Source: Callipepla californica brunnescens
Lineage: Eukaryota > Chordata > Aves > Galliformes > Odontophoridae
Assembly: GCA_023055505.1 (NCBI GenBank)
Contig: JALIRH010000031.1
Span: forward strand, 372,001-436,000
Reading direction: 5' to 3'
DNA length: 64,000 nucleotides
Of this stretch, positions 8,815 to 20,000 are shown in pieces. The first letter of the stretch is position 1. Each line of letters begins with the position of its first letter. A program made the translations under genes and the position numbers. The notes under the pieces are model-generated. The model was not told where the DNA came from, searched no databases, and was given only the letters and a program-made list of their open reading frames with translations.

Positions 8815-11217
8815 ATGCTGGGTGGACTGGTTAGCAGGGCTTTAAACTAGATACGATAGGGGAAGGGGGTGTACTCGGTGACAGAGAAGTGCATGGGAAT
8901 GCTGTCAGCTTGGGAGACAGTAAGGGAAAACCCCAGCCATGTCCTGGAGGTACTAGGGAGGCCTCCTCTGAGAAGGCAACAGGGCCAATAGCTTAGCTGA
9001 AGTGCCTCTATACCAGTGTGCACAGCATGGGAAATCAACAGGAGGAGCTAGAAACCGTGGCGGACTGGGAAAGTATGACCTAATTGCTATCACAGAAACA
9101 TGGTGGGATGGACCCCTTGACTGGCGTACCCTGATGGAGTACTACAGCCTTTTTGGAAGGGACAGACAGGGTAGGAGGGGTGGCAGAGTTGCCCTCCATG
9201 TTAGGAAGTTGATACATTGCTGTGTCTGAGGAACAGCCACGATAAGGTCAAGAGCTTGTGGGTAAAAATCAAGGATTGGTCCAGTAAAGGGCATCTAGTG
9301 GTTGGGGTCTGCTACAGGCCACCTGATCAGAGGGAGCCTGTTGACGAGGTCTTCTTGCTTCAGCTGCAGGAGGTATCATGCTCATGGGCTCTTGTCCTGA
9401 TGGAAGATTTCAACCACATGGAAATCTACTGGGATAGTGGCATGGTGGGTGGCAGACCATCCAGGAGATTCCTGGAGTCTGTCGAGGACAACTTCCTGGC
9501 CCAAGTAATAGATGGACCAACCCTAGGTGAAGTCTTACTGGACCTGGTGCTCACTAATGCAGAGGAGAGCATTAGAGAGGTTCAGATTGGAGGCAGCCTG
9601 GGCTGAAGTGACCATGCCTTGGTGGAGTTTGTGATCTTGAAGAATGTGGGTGGGCCTGGAAACAAGCAGAGCTAGGACCCTGTTCTTCAGGAGAGCAAAC
9701 TTCCTGCTGCATAAGGAACTGCTGCGTGGGGTCCCCTGGGAAACTGTCCGTAGAGGCATGGGCACAGAACAAAGCTGGCAGCTGCTTAAGGACGCCATTT
9801 TGGGAGCGCAGTGGTTCTCCAATGCCAGCAGAGGAAGTCGAGCAGGGGATGTAAGCAACCATTGTCGCTGTGCAAGGACCTGCAGCTTAAACTGAGGGAG
9901 AAGAGGGAAATGTACAGGAGGTGGAAGCAGGGTTGTGCATCCTGGGAAAAATACAGGGCTGTTGCCTGTGCATGTAGAGATAGGATTAGGAAAGCCAAGG
10001 CGCAGATGGAGCTGAACTTGGTGAGGGATGTGAAAGATAACAAGAAGGGGTTCTATAAGCAGGAAGAGAGTGTCGGAGCGTGACAGAAAATTGTCGGGCC
10101 CCAACAAAGTCGGCGGGAGACAAAGACACGATCTATGATCAAATGGTCTTGACTTTAATCAGAAGGCTGTGTACATTTATAGTAGTGGTAATGAAGTTCA
10201 TACATATTGCAAAACCTGAGCTCCTAATAGGTAAAAATATAAGTGCACAGAAGTTTCTGTTATACATTCTTGTGGTTAAGCAGAAGTTTCATTGGTCACT
10301 ACTTTCTTAAATCTTCACTCCTACCACCTTCACTTTGCGGCAAGGTTACCGTGCCCTTGTCTGTAATTGGACGGTGTCTCATCATGTTTTTGCTCAAGCT
10401 GCTGCAGCTGGTCCTGCAGCTGGTCCCCGTGGCCTTTCTGTGCAAACCAGGTTTCAACTATTCTCTCCACAGCCAAGGAGAGTGTTCTCTTTCTGACAAC
10501 AGGTAATGGGGAGGTGGCTTCCTCAGACGTAGAAAAAGCTGAGGTACTCAGTGAGTACTTTGCCTCAGTCTTCATGGGTGGTCAGGCTTCCCAAGTCTGC
10601 CAGGACCATGAGCCTCTAGCTGAGGGTGTGGGGAGTGGTTTCTGTCCCAGCGGAACAAGTCTGAGACGTCCTCATGAAACTGAAAGTGTATAAGTCCATG
10701 GGTCTGGATGATATCCATCCTAGGTTTCTGTAAGAGATGGCTGATGTGGTTGTCAAGATGCTCTCCATCATATTTGAAAAATCATGGCTGTCTGGTGAAT
10801 TCCCCAGTGACTGGAAAAAGGGAAACATTACTCCCATTTTTAAGGAAGACAGAAAGGATGGCCCAAGGAACTACAGGCCAGTGAGCCTCACCTCTGTGCC
10901 TGAGAAGGTCATGGAACAGATCCTCCTAGAAGCTATGCTAAGGCACGTACAGGATCAAGAGCTGATTCAAGACAGCCAGCATGGCTTCATCAAGGGCAGA
11001 TCTTGCCTGACCAACGTGGTGGCCTTCTATGATGGAGTGATGGCTTTGGCGGGCAGGGGAAGGGCAGTGGATGTCATCGACCTGGACTTCTGCAAGGCCT
11101 TTGACATGGCCTCTCATCACATCCTTCTCTTTAAATTAGAGAGATGGGAATTTGAAGGACGGACTGTTCGATGGATTAGGAATGGGCTGGCTGGATGCAG
11201 CCAAAGAGTTGTGATCA
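8815..11217 (+). mobile_element. CR1 LINE, 3'-truncated, unit 1
   Basis: Endonuclease sequence appears around 9002-9606 (AITETWWDG, GVCYRPPDQ) and reverse transcriptase at 10737-11217 ([28 protein letters not shown] motif A). It stops before the RT catalytic YxDD box, where sequence switches to an ERV fragment. Frames are broken at 9231, 9606 and elsewhere, and an LTR is inserted at about 10074-10477. CR1 is the dominant LINE of birds and other sauropsids. It is an old inactive copy. Confidence 0.9.
10074..10477 (-). mobile_element. LTR fragment inserted in CR1, unit 1
   Basis: About 400 bp interrupts the CR1 frame between KKGFYK and TTGNGEVASSDVEKAEVL. GAGAGTGT occurs on both sides (10066-10073 and 10478-10485), consistent with a target duplication plus slippage. 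On the minus strand a TATA-like CTATAAAT and an ATTAAA poly(A)-like motif (plus 10154-10159) lie near the end. The LTR family is not recognised. Confidence 0.6.
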
Positions 11218-11850
11218 ACGGTTGTGTGAGATTACATGCAGCATAATGGATAGCACAGTTGCTAGGCTAACATCCTGAACATAGGTAAAGACCTGAAAAG
11301 AGCACCTGGAAACCAATCCAAATGCCGTAAAATCTGCCACGTTAGCCAGGGTGTTCAGGCACGAGGCAGATAACCCCATCAGTGCACTAAAGTAGCTGTA
11401 CACAGATACGACTCCGGTGCTGAACATGGCAAGCTTAAAAAGACACTAACATGCTCTAAGGTACATGAAGACCCTTAGTCCTCTTAGCACCAATTTTACA
11501 ATGGAGTATAAATCCTGCATTGCCCGCTTTCTCCACCACAGTGACACAAGGGAAACAGAGAAGAGAGAGAGAGAGAAAAAAAAAAAAATAACGGCACCAT
11601 CAGTGGCCACGCAGCCACCCAATAGGTTCTGTGAGCTCGGGGTCTACAAAAAAAAAAAAAAAAAAAAAAAAAAGATACGGAGCTCCAGAGCCATTAATGT
11701 GGGCTCAGCTGCAGCTGAATTGGGCACAGAACGTTTCTGCACATCATCCATGACAACTGCTCGCATGTCACTTGCTCCCAAGATCACTCTGATCCACCAC
11801 AACAGACTGGTTCTTCTTCTCTTACGTGCTTATAGGAAGTGATGAGAGGG
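11218..11850 (-). mobile_element. LTR end, leader and gag start of a provirus-related ERV, unit 1
   Basis: Minus strand 11427-11215 encodes about 35 residues and then ADFTAFGLVS...SFQVFTYVQ, clearly related to the start of the provirus gag. Upstream of its ATG (plus 11428-11540) is a leader, then a pyrimidine-rich LTR end. This fragment therefore shows what the provirus at 531 has lost: leader, candidate primer-binding region and gag N-terminus. It contains an A26 run (11648-11673). Confidence 0.7.
11648..11673. repeat. Poly(A) tract, 26 bp, unit 1
   Basis: An uninterrupted run of 26 A, with a second A13 run at about 11577-11589 next to a GA repeat. Both lie inside the minus-strand LTR fragment, where they are T-runs in the pyrimidine-rich LTR end. 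Confidence 0.85.
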
Positions 11851-12604
11851 CCAACAAAACCCCTGTCATGAGAGTATGCTAAGTAGCAGCATGTTCATAG
11901 GAGGTTAGTAAGCAACACTTTAGACCTAGAGTCCTGAGAAGGGTGAAAGTCACAGCAAAAAGGAGACTGTGACAAAAACCGTGGGTGTGATTTGCAATGC
12001 AAGGAGCACACAGCTTCTCAGGGGATGCGTCAGCTGATGGTGATATAATCACCATTGTGGATCCAGCGAGGTTCATAGTAGGTCCGCTGATCTCAGGAAC
12101 TTGTCTAGTCACCGCGGGGGATGGGAGAAAGCTAGGAAGCTTCGCAGCAAGCAGGCCAAGGGGTTCTTTCAAAGAGGTTTTCCCCTCAGGGAATTCTCTG
12201 CCAAAGGTTTTTTCTTTGGGAGTTCTTCTCCAAAGTTCTTTTCTGAAAGTTCTTCTCTAAGAGTTCTTCTCCAGGAATTCTTCTCTAAAATCCTTGGTTC
12301 AGTGAAGGCCTTTTATTCCCCATTTCTCAGGGCTTTTTTCTTTTCTCTTTGTTTGTGTGACATGTCTGGCCCAACAGATAATCCAGCAGAGAATGCCACC
12401 TTCATTGCCATGCAGCAGTATTGTTGTCTTTTTGTGGTGGTCAGCTTCTCCAAGCCATACCCCCCCCAGAAAAGACTATTTGCCCCTATTTCTGCTTATC
12501 TTTACAACCACAAGCAGACACACTGAGGCACTATGACACTGGCAGTTATCAATCAGAGTCTTGTCAACAGAAAAGGCTTTACAAAGCAAGCTTTGAGACA
12601 AAAG
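11851..12604. other. Unassigned stretch with a degenerate minisatellite, unit 1
   Basis: No gene recognised. 12221-12289 holds four to five imperfect copies of AGTTCTTCTCYAA (about 13-15 bp). Unit 1 and unit 2 differ here by 2 bp near 12187 and by one C in a C-run near 12470. It probably derives from old retroviral DNA, since it lies between two fragments of the same ERV family. Confidence 0.5.
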
Positions 12605-13165
12605 AAAGGAAAACAGTTTCTGTCCTTCACAGGTGGAGACATCCTGGTGATTTTGTCGGCCGCATCTCTTGGGACGTGACAATGCCAATTTTGCCATTTT
12701 ACTCCAAGGAACTGAATTTCTTGGGCAGATCCATTCACTTTGTTCTGTTTAAGAGCAAAACCAGCACCCAGAAGAATTTGGATTATTGCTTTCCTTTCTC
12801 AAAAACTTCTCTGCTGTGTCGCCCCACACAACGTCATCAAAGTAATGGAGGTGCTTGGGAGCCACGCCGTGTTCCAGTGTGGTTTGGATCATCCCATGGC
12901 AAATGGTGAGGCTGTGCTTCCACCCCTGGGGCAAAGGGTTCCATGTGTACTGAACACCCTTCCAGGTAAAAGCAAACTGTGGCCTGCACTCTGTGGCTGA
13001 AGGAATGGAAAAGAATGCATTCACGATGTCAGTGGTGGCATTCCATTTGGTTGCTTTTGACTCCAGTTCATACTGCAGCTCTAATATATCTGGCACAGAA
13101 GCACTCAATGGGGTGTGACTTCATTCAGGCCATGGTAATGAACTGTCAGCCTCCATTCTCCTCTG
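12605..13165 (-). pseudogene. Reverse-transcriptase fragment related to the provirus pol, unit 1
   Basis: The minus strand matches the provirus RT over about 560 bp, corresponding to provirus positions near 2785-3345. Shared motifs include PDILELQYELESKA, NAFFSIP and LPQGWKHS. The catalytic box reads YFDD followed by a missing residue relative to YIDDM. A frameshift lies near 12740. Divergence is far higher than between the amplicon units, so it is an older relative. Confidence 0.85.
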
Positions 13166-13394
13166 GAAAAAAACACTCCATTTTTCTGTTCTGTTATATC
13201 AACATTACTTCAGTGTTTGCTTTAGAGCACAGCTATATGTTGTAATCTGAGGATAATTAAATGCAGTGATGAAAACCAGATGTGACACATCTGGGGATGT
13301 GTCAGCTGAAATGCAGTAATGAGAATCAGCCATTACAGGTAAGGCTGCAAGGCAAAATTCCCTGTTGGTGTCACTCCACGTACTTCAGAGTTAA

Positions 13395-13652
13395 AGGGTG
13401 CGGAGCATCTCCCATATGAGAATGTTTAGCCTGGGGAAAAGAAGACCGAGAGGGGAGCTGAACGATGCTTCTAAATGTCTACAGGGAGGTGGGAGGCAAA
13501 TGGAGGAGGCCAGGCTCTTCTTGGTGCTGTGAAGCAACAGGAGGAGGAGAACTGGCCTAAAGCTTGTACACAGGAAGTTCCATACTGACATGCTGAGATT
13601 GGACTCAATGAGCTCATGAGGACCATTGCAAGCGCTGTGGCTCTGTGATTCT
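13395..13652 (+). mobile_element. CR1 3'-end fragment, unit 1
   Basis: It shows CR1 untranslated-end features: the GGGGAAAAGAAGACCGAGAG-like segment, CCAGGCTCTTCTTGG, ACAGGAAGTTCCATACTGACATG, TTGGACTCAATGA, and a final CTCTGTGATTCTC. 13166-13394 before it holds nothing I recognise. It lies downstream of the MROH-like gene end and is in the opposite orientation. Confidence 0.8.
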
Positions 13653-13682
13653 CCCTACGATTTCATTCACCTTTCTTCAAGA

Positions 13683-13688
13683 TTTATT
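13683..13688 (-). promoter_or_regulatory. Candidate poly(A) signal of the MROH-like gene, unit 1
   Basis: AATAAA on the minus strand, about 350 bp beyond the stop codon at 14035. This is the first clear hexamer after the stop. 13653-14034 would be the 3' untranslated region. Confidence 0.45.
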
Positions 13689-14034
13689 TTGCTGTTTTTG
13701 TGTTGTTTCCTTGTTAGAACTTCCACGTCAGCAAAAAAGATTAGGAGAATCATTCCTTTCCCAGATTTGAAATGCAAACTCAAAATGGAAGATCTTTGAG
13801 TCCGGATTTCTGGGTCTCCAAGATACAAAGGAAGATGGTTTTGTTTCTTTCCCTTGAAATGAAAACCCATTTGTCTTAAAGCACATGACACTCACGCCCA
13901 GGCACACAGCACTACTGAGTGAGCAGGAGCATTGCTTACTGGTACTTCACCTTTGCAAGAAGTTAGAAGAACGCAGAATTTCTTGCAGTGTATCTGTCTA
14001 AGGCCTAGCAAAATGAGCCAATACATAGCTCACA

Positions 14035-17000
14035 TCAGGGCCAGCAGCACAGAGCTGCAAGCCAGCACCGTACAGATACTGCCTGCTGGCTTTGCTCTCT
14101 CAGCATCAGAGTTGTCCTGTCTGACAGGGAACGGACTGCCAGACTGACATCATCTTCCAAAGGCTTGAGGGCTGCAACAGAGGGAAACAGAGCAAAGGTG
14201 AAACCCACCGACCTGCAGAGACCCACCAGCATCCCCTCCGGACCATGCCAGCCCCACCCATTGATTTTCTGGATCAGGAGGAGCACACAGACTAAGAGGT
14301 CAGCTGGAAGCCACTGCTCAGGAGTGCCCCACCTGCCCCTGCAGCATTTCCTTGCAGCAAGGCAAGGCATAGCTGCACACTGCCCACACTCTGCCCCCTG
14401 CCCTCAGCCCCAGCACACACAGCGCTGCCCTCACTCACCACTGTAGATTTCATTCAGCTTTTCCTCACTTTGGTCCCGGCAGTGCTGTACAGCCAGCCCT
14501 AGGTAGAGAGATCCCATCAGACCCCAGTTCCCTAACATGCTCCCAGGAGCTCATACTCCATCCCAGCCAACCCAGCTGCTTCCCCTGCTGTGCCCCAGGC
14601 AGGGAGGGTGCCCGAGTGCAGACTTGAGCAAGGCACCCATCGGGGCTACTGGCACGTGCAGGATGTATCTGTGGGGTGCAGAGCTGCGCCACTGCTGACA
14701 GGGCACAGCCAAAAGAGGGAAACAGGGGCTGCACTCACCAATGAGTTTGACTGCCTCGCAACGCACGGAGGACTGAGAATCCCTCAGGTATGGCAGGCTC
14801 TGCCACAGGTATCTTTCTGCTGTCTTCCTGCCCTGCTGCATCTGGAGAAGAACACAGAGCCATGAGACTTGCAGACCCTCCCCAGATGCTGGCGCAGCTC
14901 CTTCAGCCAGCGTCCCCTTCCCCAGCAAAAAGGTGGGGGCTGTCAAAGTGTCCTTACCAAGCACTTCATGATCCCCTCTTTGTTCTCCTCCCGGGCCCGG
15001 TGCTTCAGCTTCTTCCACTTCAGGAACTTTGCACAAGCCACGAGGGCTTCCCTTGAAGCCTACGGAACAACAGATGCTGGGAGATGGCACCACAGGCACA
15101 CATCCCAAGAGCTGAGATGCTTCCTGCCCTACCCTCAGTTCTCGCACCACTCCTGAGGTGTCAGCACACCCTAGCCTGCATTCTGGTCAGGCCTGAAGTT
15201 TGTACCTGTGCGACGCTCGGGGTCTCATCACTCAACCGAAAGAGCAGAGGGAGCAGGCCCCTGCGCACGTTCTCCTTCATGTTTCCCCAGTGCCACAACA
15301 CCACAGCCTCCATCAGATCTTTGAAGAGGTGGATGGAACACTTTCGCACTTCGCTTGACACCTGAGGGAGAAGAGCAGGAGGAGCTCGGCACCACATTCT
15401 TGCTGCTCAAGGTGAGCATGAGCGTAGGCATGGCTGACGAGGGAGATGCGTTCAAGTCCCATTCTGCATGAGGACGCTGTGCCATCATGCAAAGCAATGC
15501 AACAGGTTTCCTGCACGAGGTGCCTGTGTCTCAGAGTGCTCCCGCAGACACCCCACCAGGTCCAGACAGGTCGCCTCGGATTGGGCGAAGGAGGAAACAG
15601 CGCTGGCCCTCAGCAATGCCTCTGGGGCACATGTTGCCTGCTTAGCCTCCACCTCCCTGCTGTGGCACACAGGAGGAATGCCCGGTGCTGAAGTAAAGGG
15701 AGCGGTGGAGGGTCAGAAAGTAATCCGAGGCAGCAGGTGCTTTATTATACAGCAGCTAAGCGGGTTCCCAGCACAGGGGCCTCACAGTGCCAAGAACAAT
15801 CAAGCTGTCAGGGACGAGGCCTGCTAGGCTGTAGAGCCCAGAAGATATCCCACGAGAGCCCAGAGGAACAAAGAAAGGAGAAGGGTCTTCTGCTGAGCAC
15901 CCAAACGTGCAGCAGACTTACATGATTAAAAAGAGGCAGGAGATTCTCAGATAGCTCCAGAGCAAAGGAACTGGCCTCTCTCTTCCCCAGATGATTCAGC
16001 GTGTTTTTGAAGACAGTCAGCAGCTTCAGAGCAATGTTCACGTTGTCAGACAGCACGGTAAACATGTTTGGAACCAGGGCCCGTATTTCTTTTGCCTGTC
16101 CAAAACACACAATTTCCTTTTCATGAAGAGAGCACTGGCCACCCTGGAGTAAAAGCTCAAGTTACAGATAACCAGCCACACGCCTTGCTTCCTGGCAGCT
16201 GCAGTAGCAGACTCTAGGTAGGTGGTGGCCATGACTGCACCGATAAGGACATGGGGAGGAAGGAGAAAGGAAGGCAGGAGAACAAGGACTCCATGTCCCC
16301 TGCTCAGCCGCTCTTTGTTGCAGCAGGCCCCCAAGGAACTCATCTGGAAAGCTCCCGGAAATCTCCCCAGGCCCCACCACGGCCATCACCCCAACTCCTG
16401 AGTCTCAGGCAAGGCCACAGCACAAGGATGCCCACCGCCCCACCCCCAGGCTGCCAACAGGGCTTCACTTGACTAGGTCCTGCTCACCATCTCGGGTCTC
16501 TGTGACAGCAGGTCAAGGCCTCTGAGCACCAGCCAGAGCATCGGCAGGCTTTTAGTCTTCAGAAGCGTCTGGAGCGCTGCTGGCTTACACAATCCTTTCA
16601 GGTTCTCTTCAGTGGGAGGCATCACCTGAAACAAAGGCAGCGGTGAGAGCCAGACACAGGCAGCAGGACTCCCTGCACCCTGCAGCTCCTGGCTCCTCTG
16701 TCAGCTCAGGGCAAAGTATTGGGGCAGCACAGCCTGGCCTGGGGCAGCAGTGCCTCGGGAAGGCACAACGGTCCCTCTGTGCCCCAGGCCTAGCACTATG
16801 CAGGATGACTTTTTTGGTCTGCACACCCTGCCCTCTGACATTCTAAAGCCTTCGAGGAGCACCTGCCCAGCAGAAGCTGGCATAACAAAGGCTCTGGACA
16901 TGAGTGGCCACAGACACTTTTCAGCCTGCTCTGCCTGCGTGGAGGCAGTGGCTCTCCCCAGCCCCAGCCGTGGCTCTGCCTCTGCTACGGCCCTGCACCA

Positions 17001-20000
17001 GGGAGGGGAGTAAGGCAAGGGGAGACAGGGAACTGGGGAAAGAGAGTCCTGTAGGAGAGCAGGGTACCATGTCCCGTAACTCACAGTCAGTCGAAGGAGT
17101 TTCAACTCCACTGTGGTGATGTTAGGTATTTCACATAACACTCGTTGCCCTAGAACAACGAGCAGTTCGTCCAAGTCTCCTGCTGATGTCTCTCTCAGGG
17201 TGAGTATTCTCTTCCACATGTCCAGAGTAATACTGCAAATGAAGATTAATACTGTTATAGCAGGATTGTTCCTTGGGAATGACCTGCAGCTTTCCATGGC
17301 TGTGGCAGCCAGAGAATTTCTGAGTCACACTCTTCACACGGAACTATGGTGCAAGGCTGTCAGGGCTGGTACCTGTCACTCTCTGGAAGATCCAACAACA
17401 CACTCTTCAGCACATCTCTGGGAAACTGTTGGGTCAGTATATCCAGCAATCTTAGGGCAGTCTGCTGGAGCGATCTGTGATTTTCTTTCAGGTTTCTATG
17501 AATGGATCCCAGAATCTCTGACATCTGTTGGGAGGGTACAGAAAGAATATTACTGCTGCTGTACTGCAGTCATTTGCTCTGCCTCCGGTGACATTACTGC
17601 CTTCCCATTACTCTATGCTGGCCTAAAATGGTGTCAGATGCCCAAGAGCTGTGGAGAGCAGGCCATAGCATTAGCATGGCTGATGAAAGGGAGATGCTCC
17701 AGGGTCACACTCTGCACAAAATCACTGTGGGCTTAAGCAAATCAGCGCAGCAGGTTTCCAGCACGGGGTGCCTGTGCCTCAGAGTGCTTCCCCGGCCACC
17801 CTACCACAGCAAAGCAAAGCTCCCCGGGCTCCAGGCCTAGGAGGAAACAGGGCTGGCCCTCAGCAGTGCCTCTGGGGCACTTGCTGCCTGCTTAGCCTCC
17901 ACCTTTCTGCTGCGGCACATGGGGAGAATTGCCAGTGGAGGAAGTAAAGGCAGCAGTGGAGGGTCAGAAAGTAACCCTACGCAGCAGATGCTTTGTTGTA
18001 CAGAGCCTGAGCAGGTCCCCAGCACAGGGGCCACACATCACTAAGAACAACAAAGCTACCAGGGACGACAAGGCCTGTTCCTCCTGCCCTTGGGCCAGCA
18101 CAGCCTCTTGCTCTCACATCTTTGAAAAGAGATTGACCTGCAGGAGCTGGCACAAAGTTGGTACCAGACATATGTGGCGACAGCTCTCCTGGAGCCAGGC
18201 ATACGGGCTCGACTCTGCCCCTCCCCTGCCTCAGTTCTCCTGTCTGGGGGGCAAGGCAAGGCAGGGAGAGGCAGGGAGCTGCAGAAAAAGAGCCCTGAAG
18301 GCCAGCAAGGGGCATGCTCTGGTAACGCACCGTCCGGCAAAGGAGTCTGATGGCCACTCTGGGTATATTGTGGTAGTGTCCACTCTCCAGCAATAAGAGC
18401 AGCTCTTCTAAGATGCTGTCTGATGACTGTGGGGAAGAAAGCATACTCTTCCAGATCTTCAGAGTTGTTCTGCAAAAGAAGAGTAATGCTGTGTCAGCAC
18501 ATCTGCCCCACCAACTGCACCATGGCTCAGGCAGACACACCAGGCCTGGGTGGTTTGTACACCAGCTTTGGCCCTGAAGCCGTGCATGCCTGGAGAGGCC
18601 TGGGGACCCTGTGTGGGTGAGCAGGAGGGGCTGAGATGGCCTTCCCCGAGGCACAGGGCTGGAGCCTGATGGGGAGCTCTAGGCCGCCTTCGTTGGCTAT
18701 GGCTGCTGCAGCCCTGAGCAGCCCACCAGCACTGGAAAGCACATTAGATTGGAAGGCTTGCTGCTTGGAGATGCCCTGCAGCTTTCCTTGGATGTGCCAA
18801 CCAAGAGGGTGTCTGAGCCACACTCTACACATAGAACAAGCCCATGGGTCTGTGAGGGCTGGTACCTGTCACAATAAGGGTTGTCCATCAACACACTCTT
18901 CAGCACATCTCTGGGAAACTGGCAGGTCAGTATATCCACCAATCCAAAGAGAGTCTTATGAAGTGAACTGTCACTTTCTCTCAGGTTTCTGTGGATGGAC
19001 CCCAGAATCTCTGGTATCTGTTGGGAGGACACAGAAAGAATATTACTGCTACTGTACTGCAGTCATTTGCTCTGCCTCCGGTGACATTACTGCCTTCCCA
19101 TTACTCTATGCTGGCCTAAAAGGGTGTCAGATGCCCAAGAGCTGTGGAGAGCAGGCCATAGCATTAGCATGGCTGATGAAAGGGAGATGCTCCAGGGTCA
19201 CACTCTGCACAAAATCACTGTGGGCTTAAGCAAATCAGCGCAGCAGGTTTCCAGCACGGGGTGCCTGTGCCTCAGAGTGCTTCCCCGGCCACCCTACCAC
19301 AGCAAAGCAAAGCTCCCCGGGTTCCAGGCCTAGGAGGAAACAGGGCTGGCCCTCAGCAGTGCCTCTGGGGCACTTGCTGCCTGCTTAGCCTCCACCTTTC
19401 TGCTGCGGCACATGGGGAGAATTGCCAGTGGAGGAAGTAAAGGCAGCAGTGGAGGGTCAGAAAGTAACCCTACGCAGCAGATGCTTTGTTGTACAGAGCC
19501 TGAGCAGGTCCCCAGCACAGGGGCCACACATCACTAAGAACAACAAAGCTACCAGGGACAACAAGGCCTGTTCCTCCTGCCCTTGGGCCAGCACAGCCTC
19601 TTGCTCTCACATCTTTGAAAAGAGACTGACCTGCAGGAGCTGGCACAAAGTTGGTACCAGACATGTGTGGCCACAGGCTCTTCTCCCCAGCCCTGCAGCC
19701 TGCTCCGTCTGTGCGGAGGCCACGGCTCTCCTGGAGCCAGGCATACGGGCTCGACTCCGCCCCTCCCCTGCCTCAGTTCTCCTGTCTGGGGGGCAAGGCA
19801 AGGCAGGGAGAGGCAGGGAGCTGCAGAAAAAGAGCCCTGAAGGCCAGCAAGGGGCATGGTCTGGTAACTCACCGTCTGGCGCAAGAGACTGATCTCTGCA
19901 AGGACCCTGAATAATTTTTCCACCTTGAGAATGAGCAACAGCTCTTCTAAGACCCTGTGTGATAACTCTGGGGAAGAAAGCATGCTCTTCCAGATCTCCA

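Noticed and set aside
12160..12300. AGTTCTTCTC repeats as a possible CRISPR-like or regulatory array
   Set aside because: The copies are imperfect, 13-15 bp and without spacers, in a vertebrate sequence. This is a degenerate minisatellite.
19600..19650. A possible 20-bp micro-exon of the MROH gene in the intron between modules (and its relatives near 18110 and 16860)
   Set aside because: An acceptor-like CTCCTGCAG and a donor-like GTGAGAGC exist, but inclusion would break the frame, while skipping gives perfect phase between all modules.
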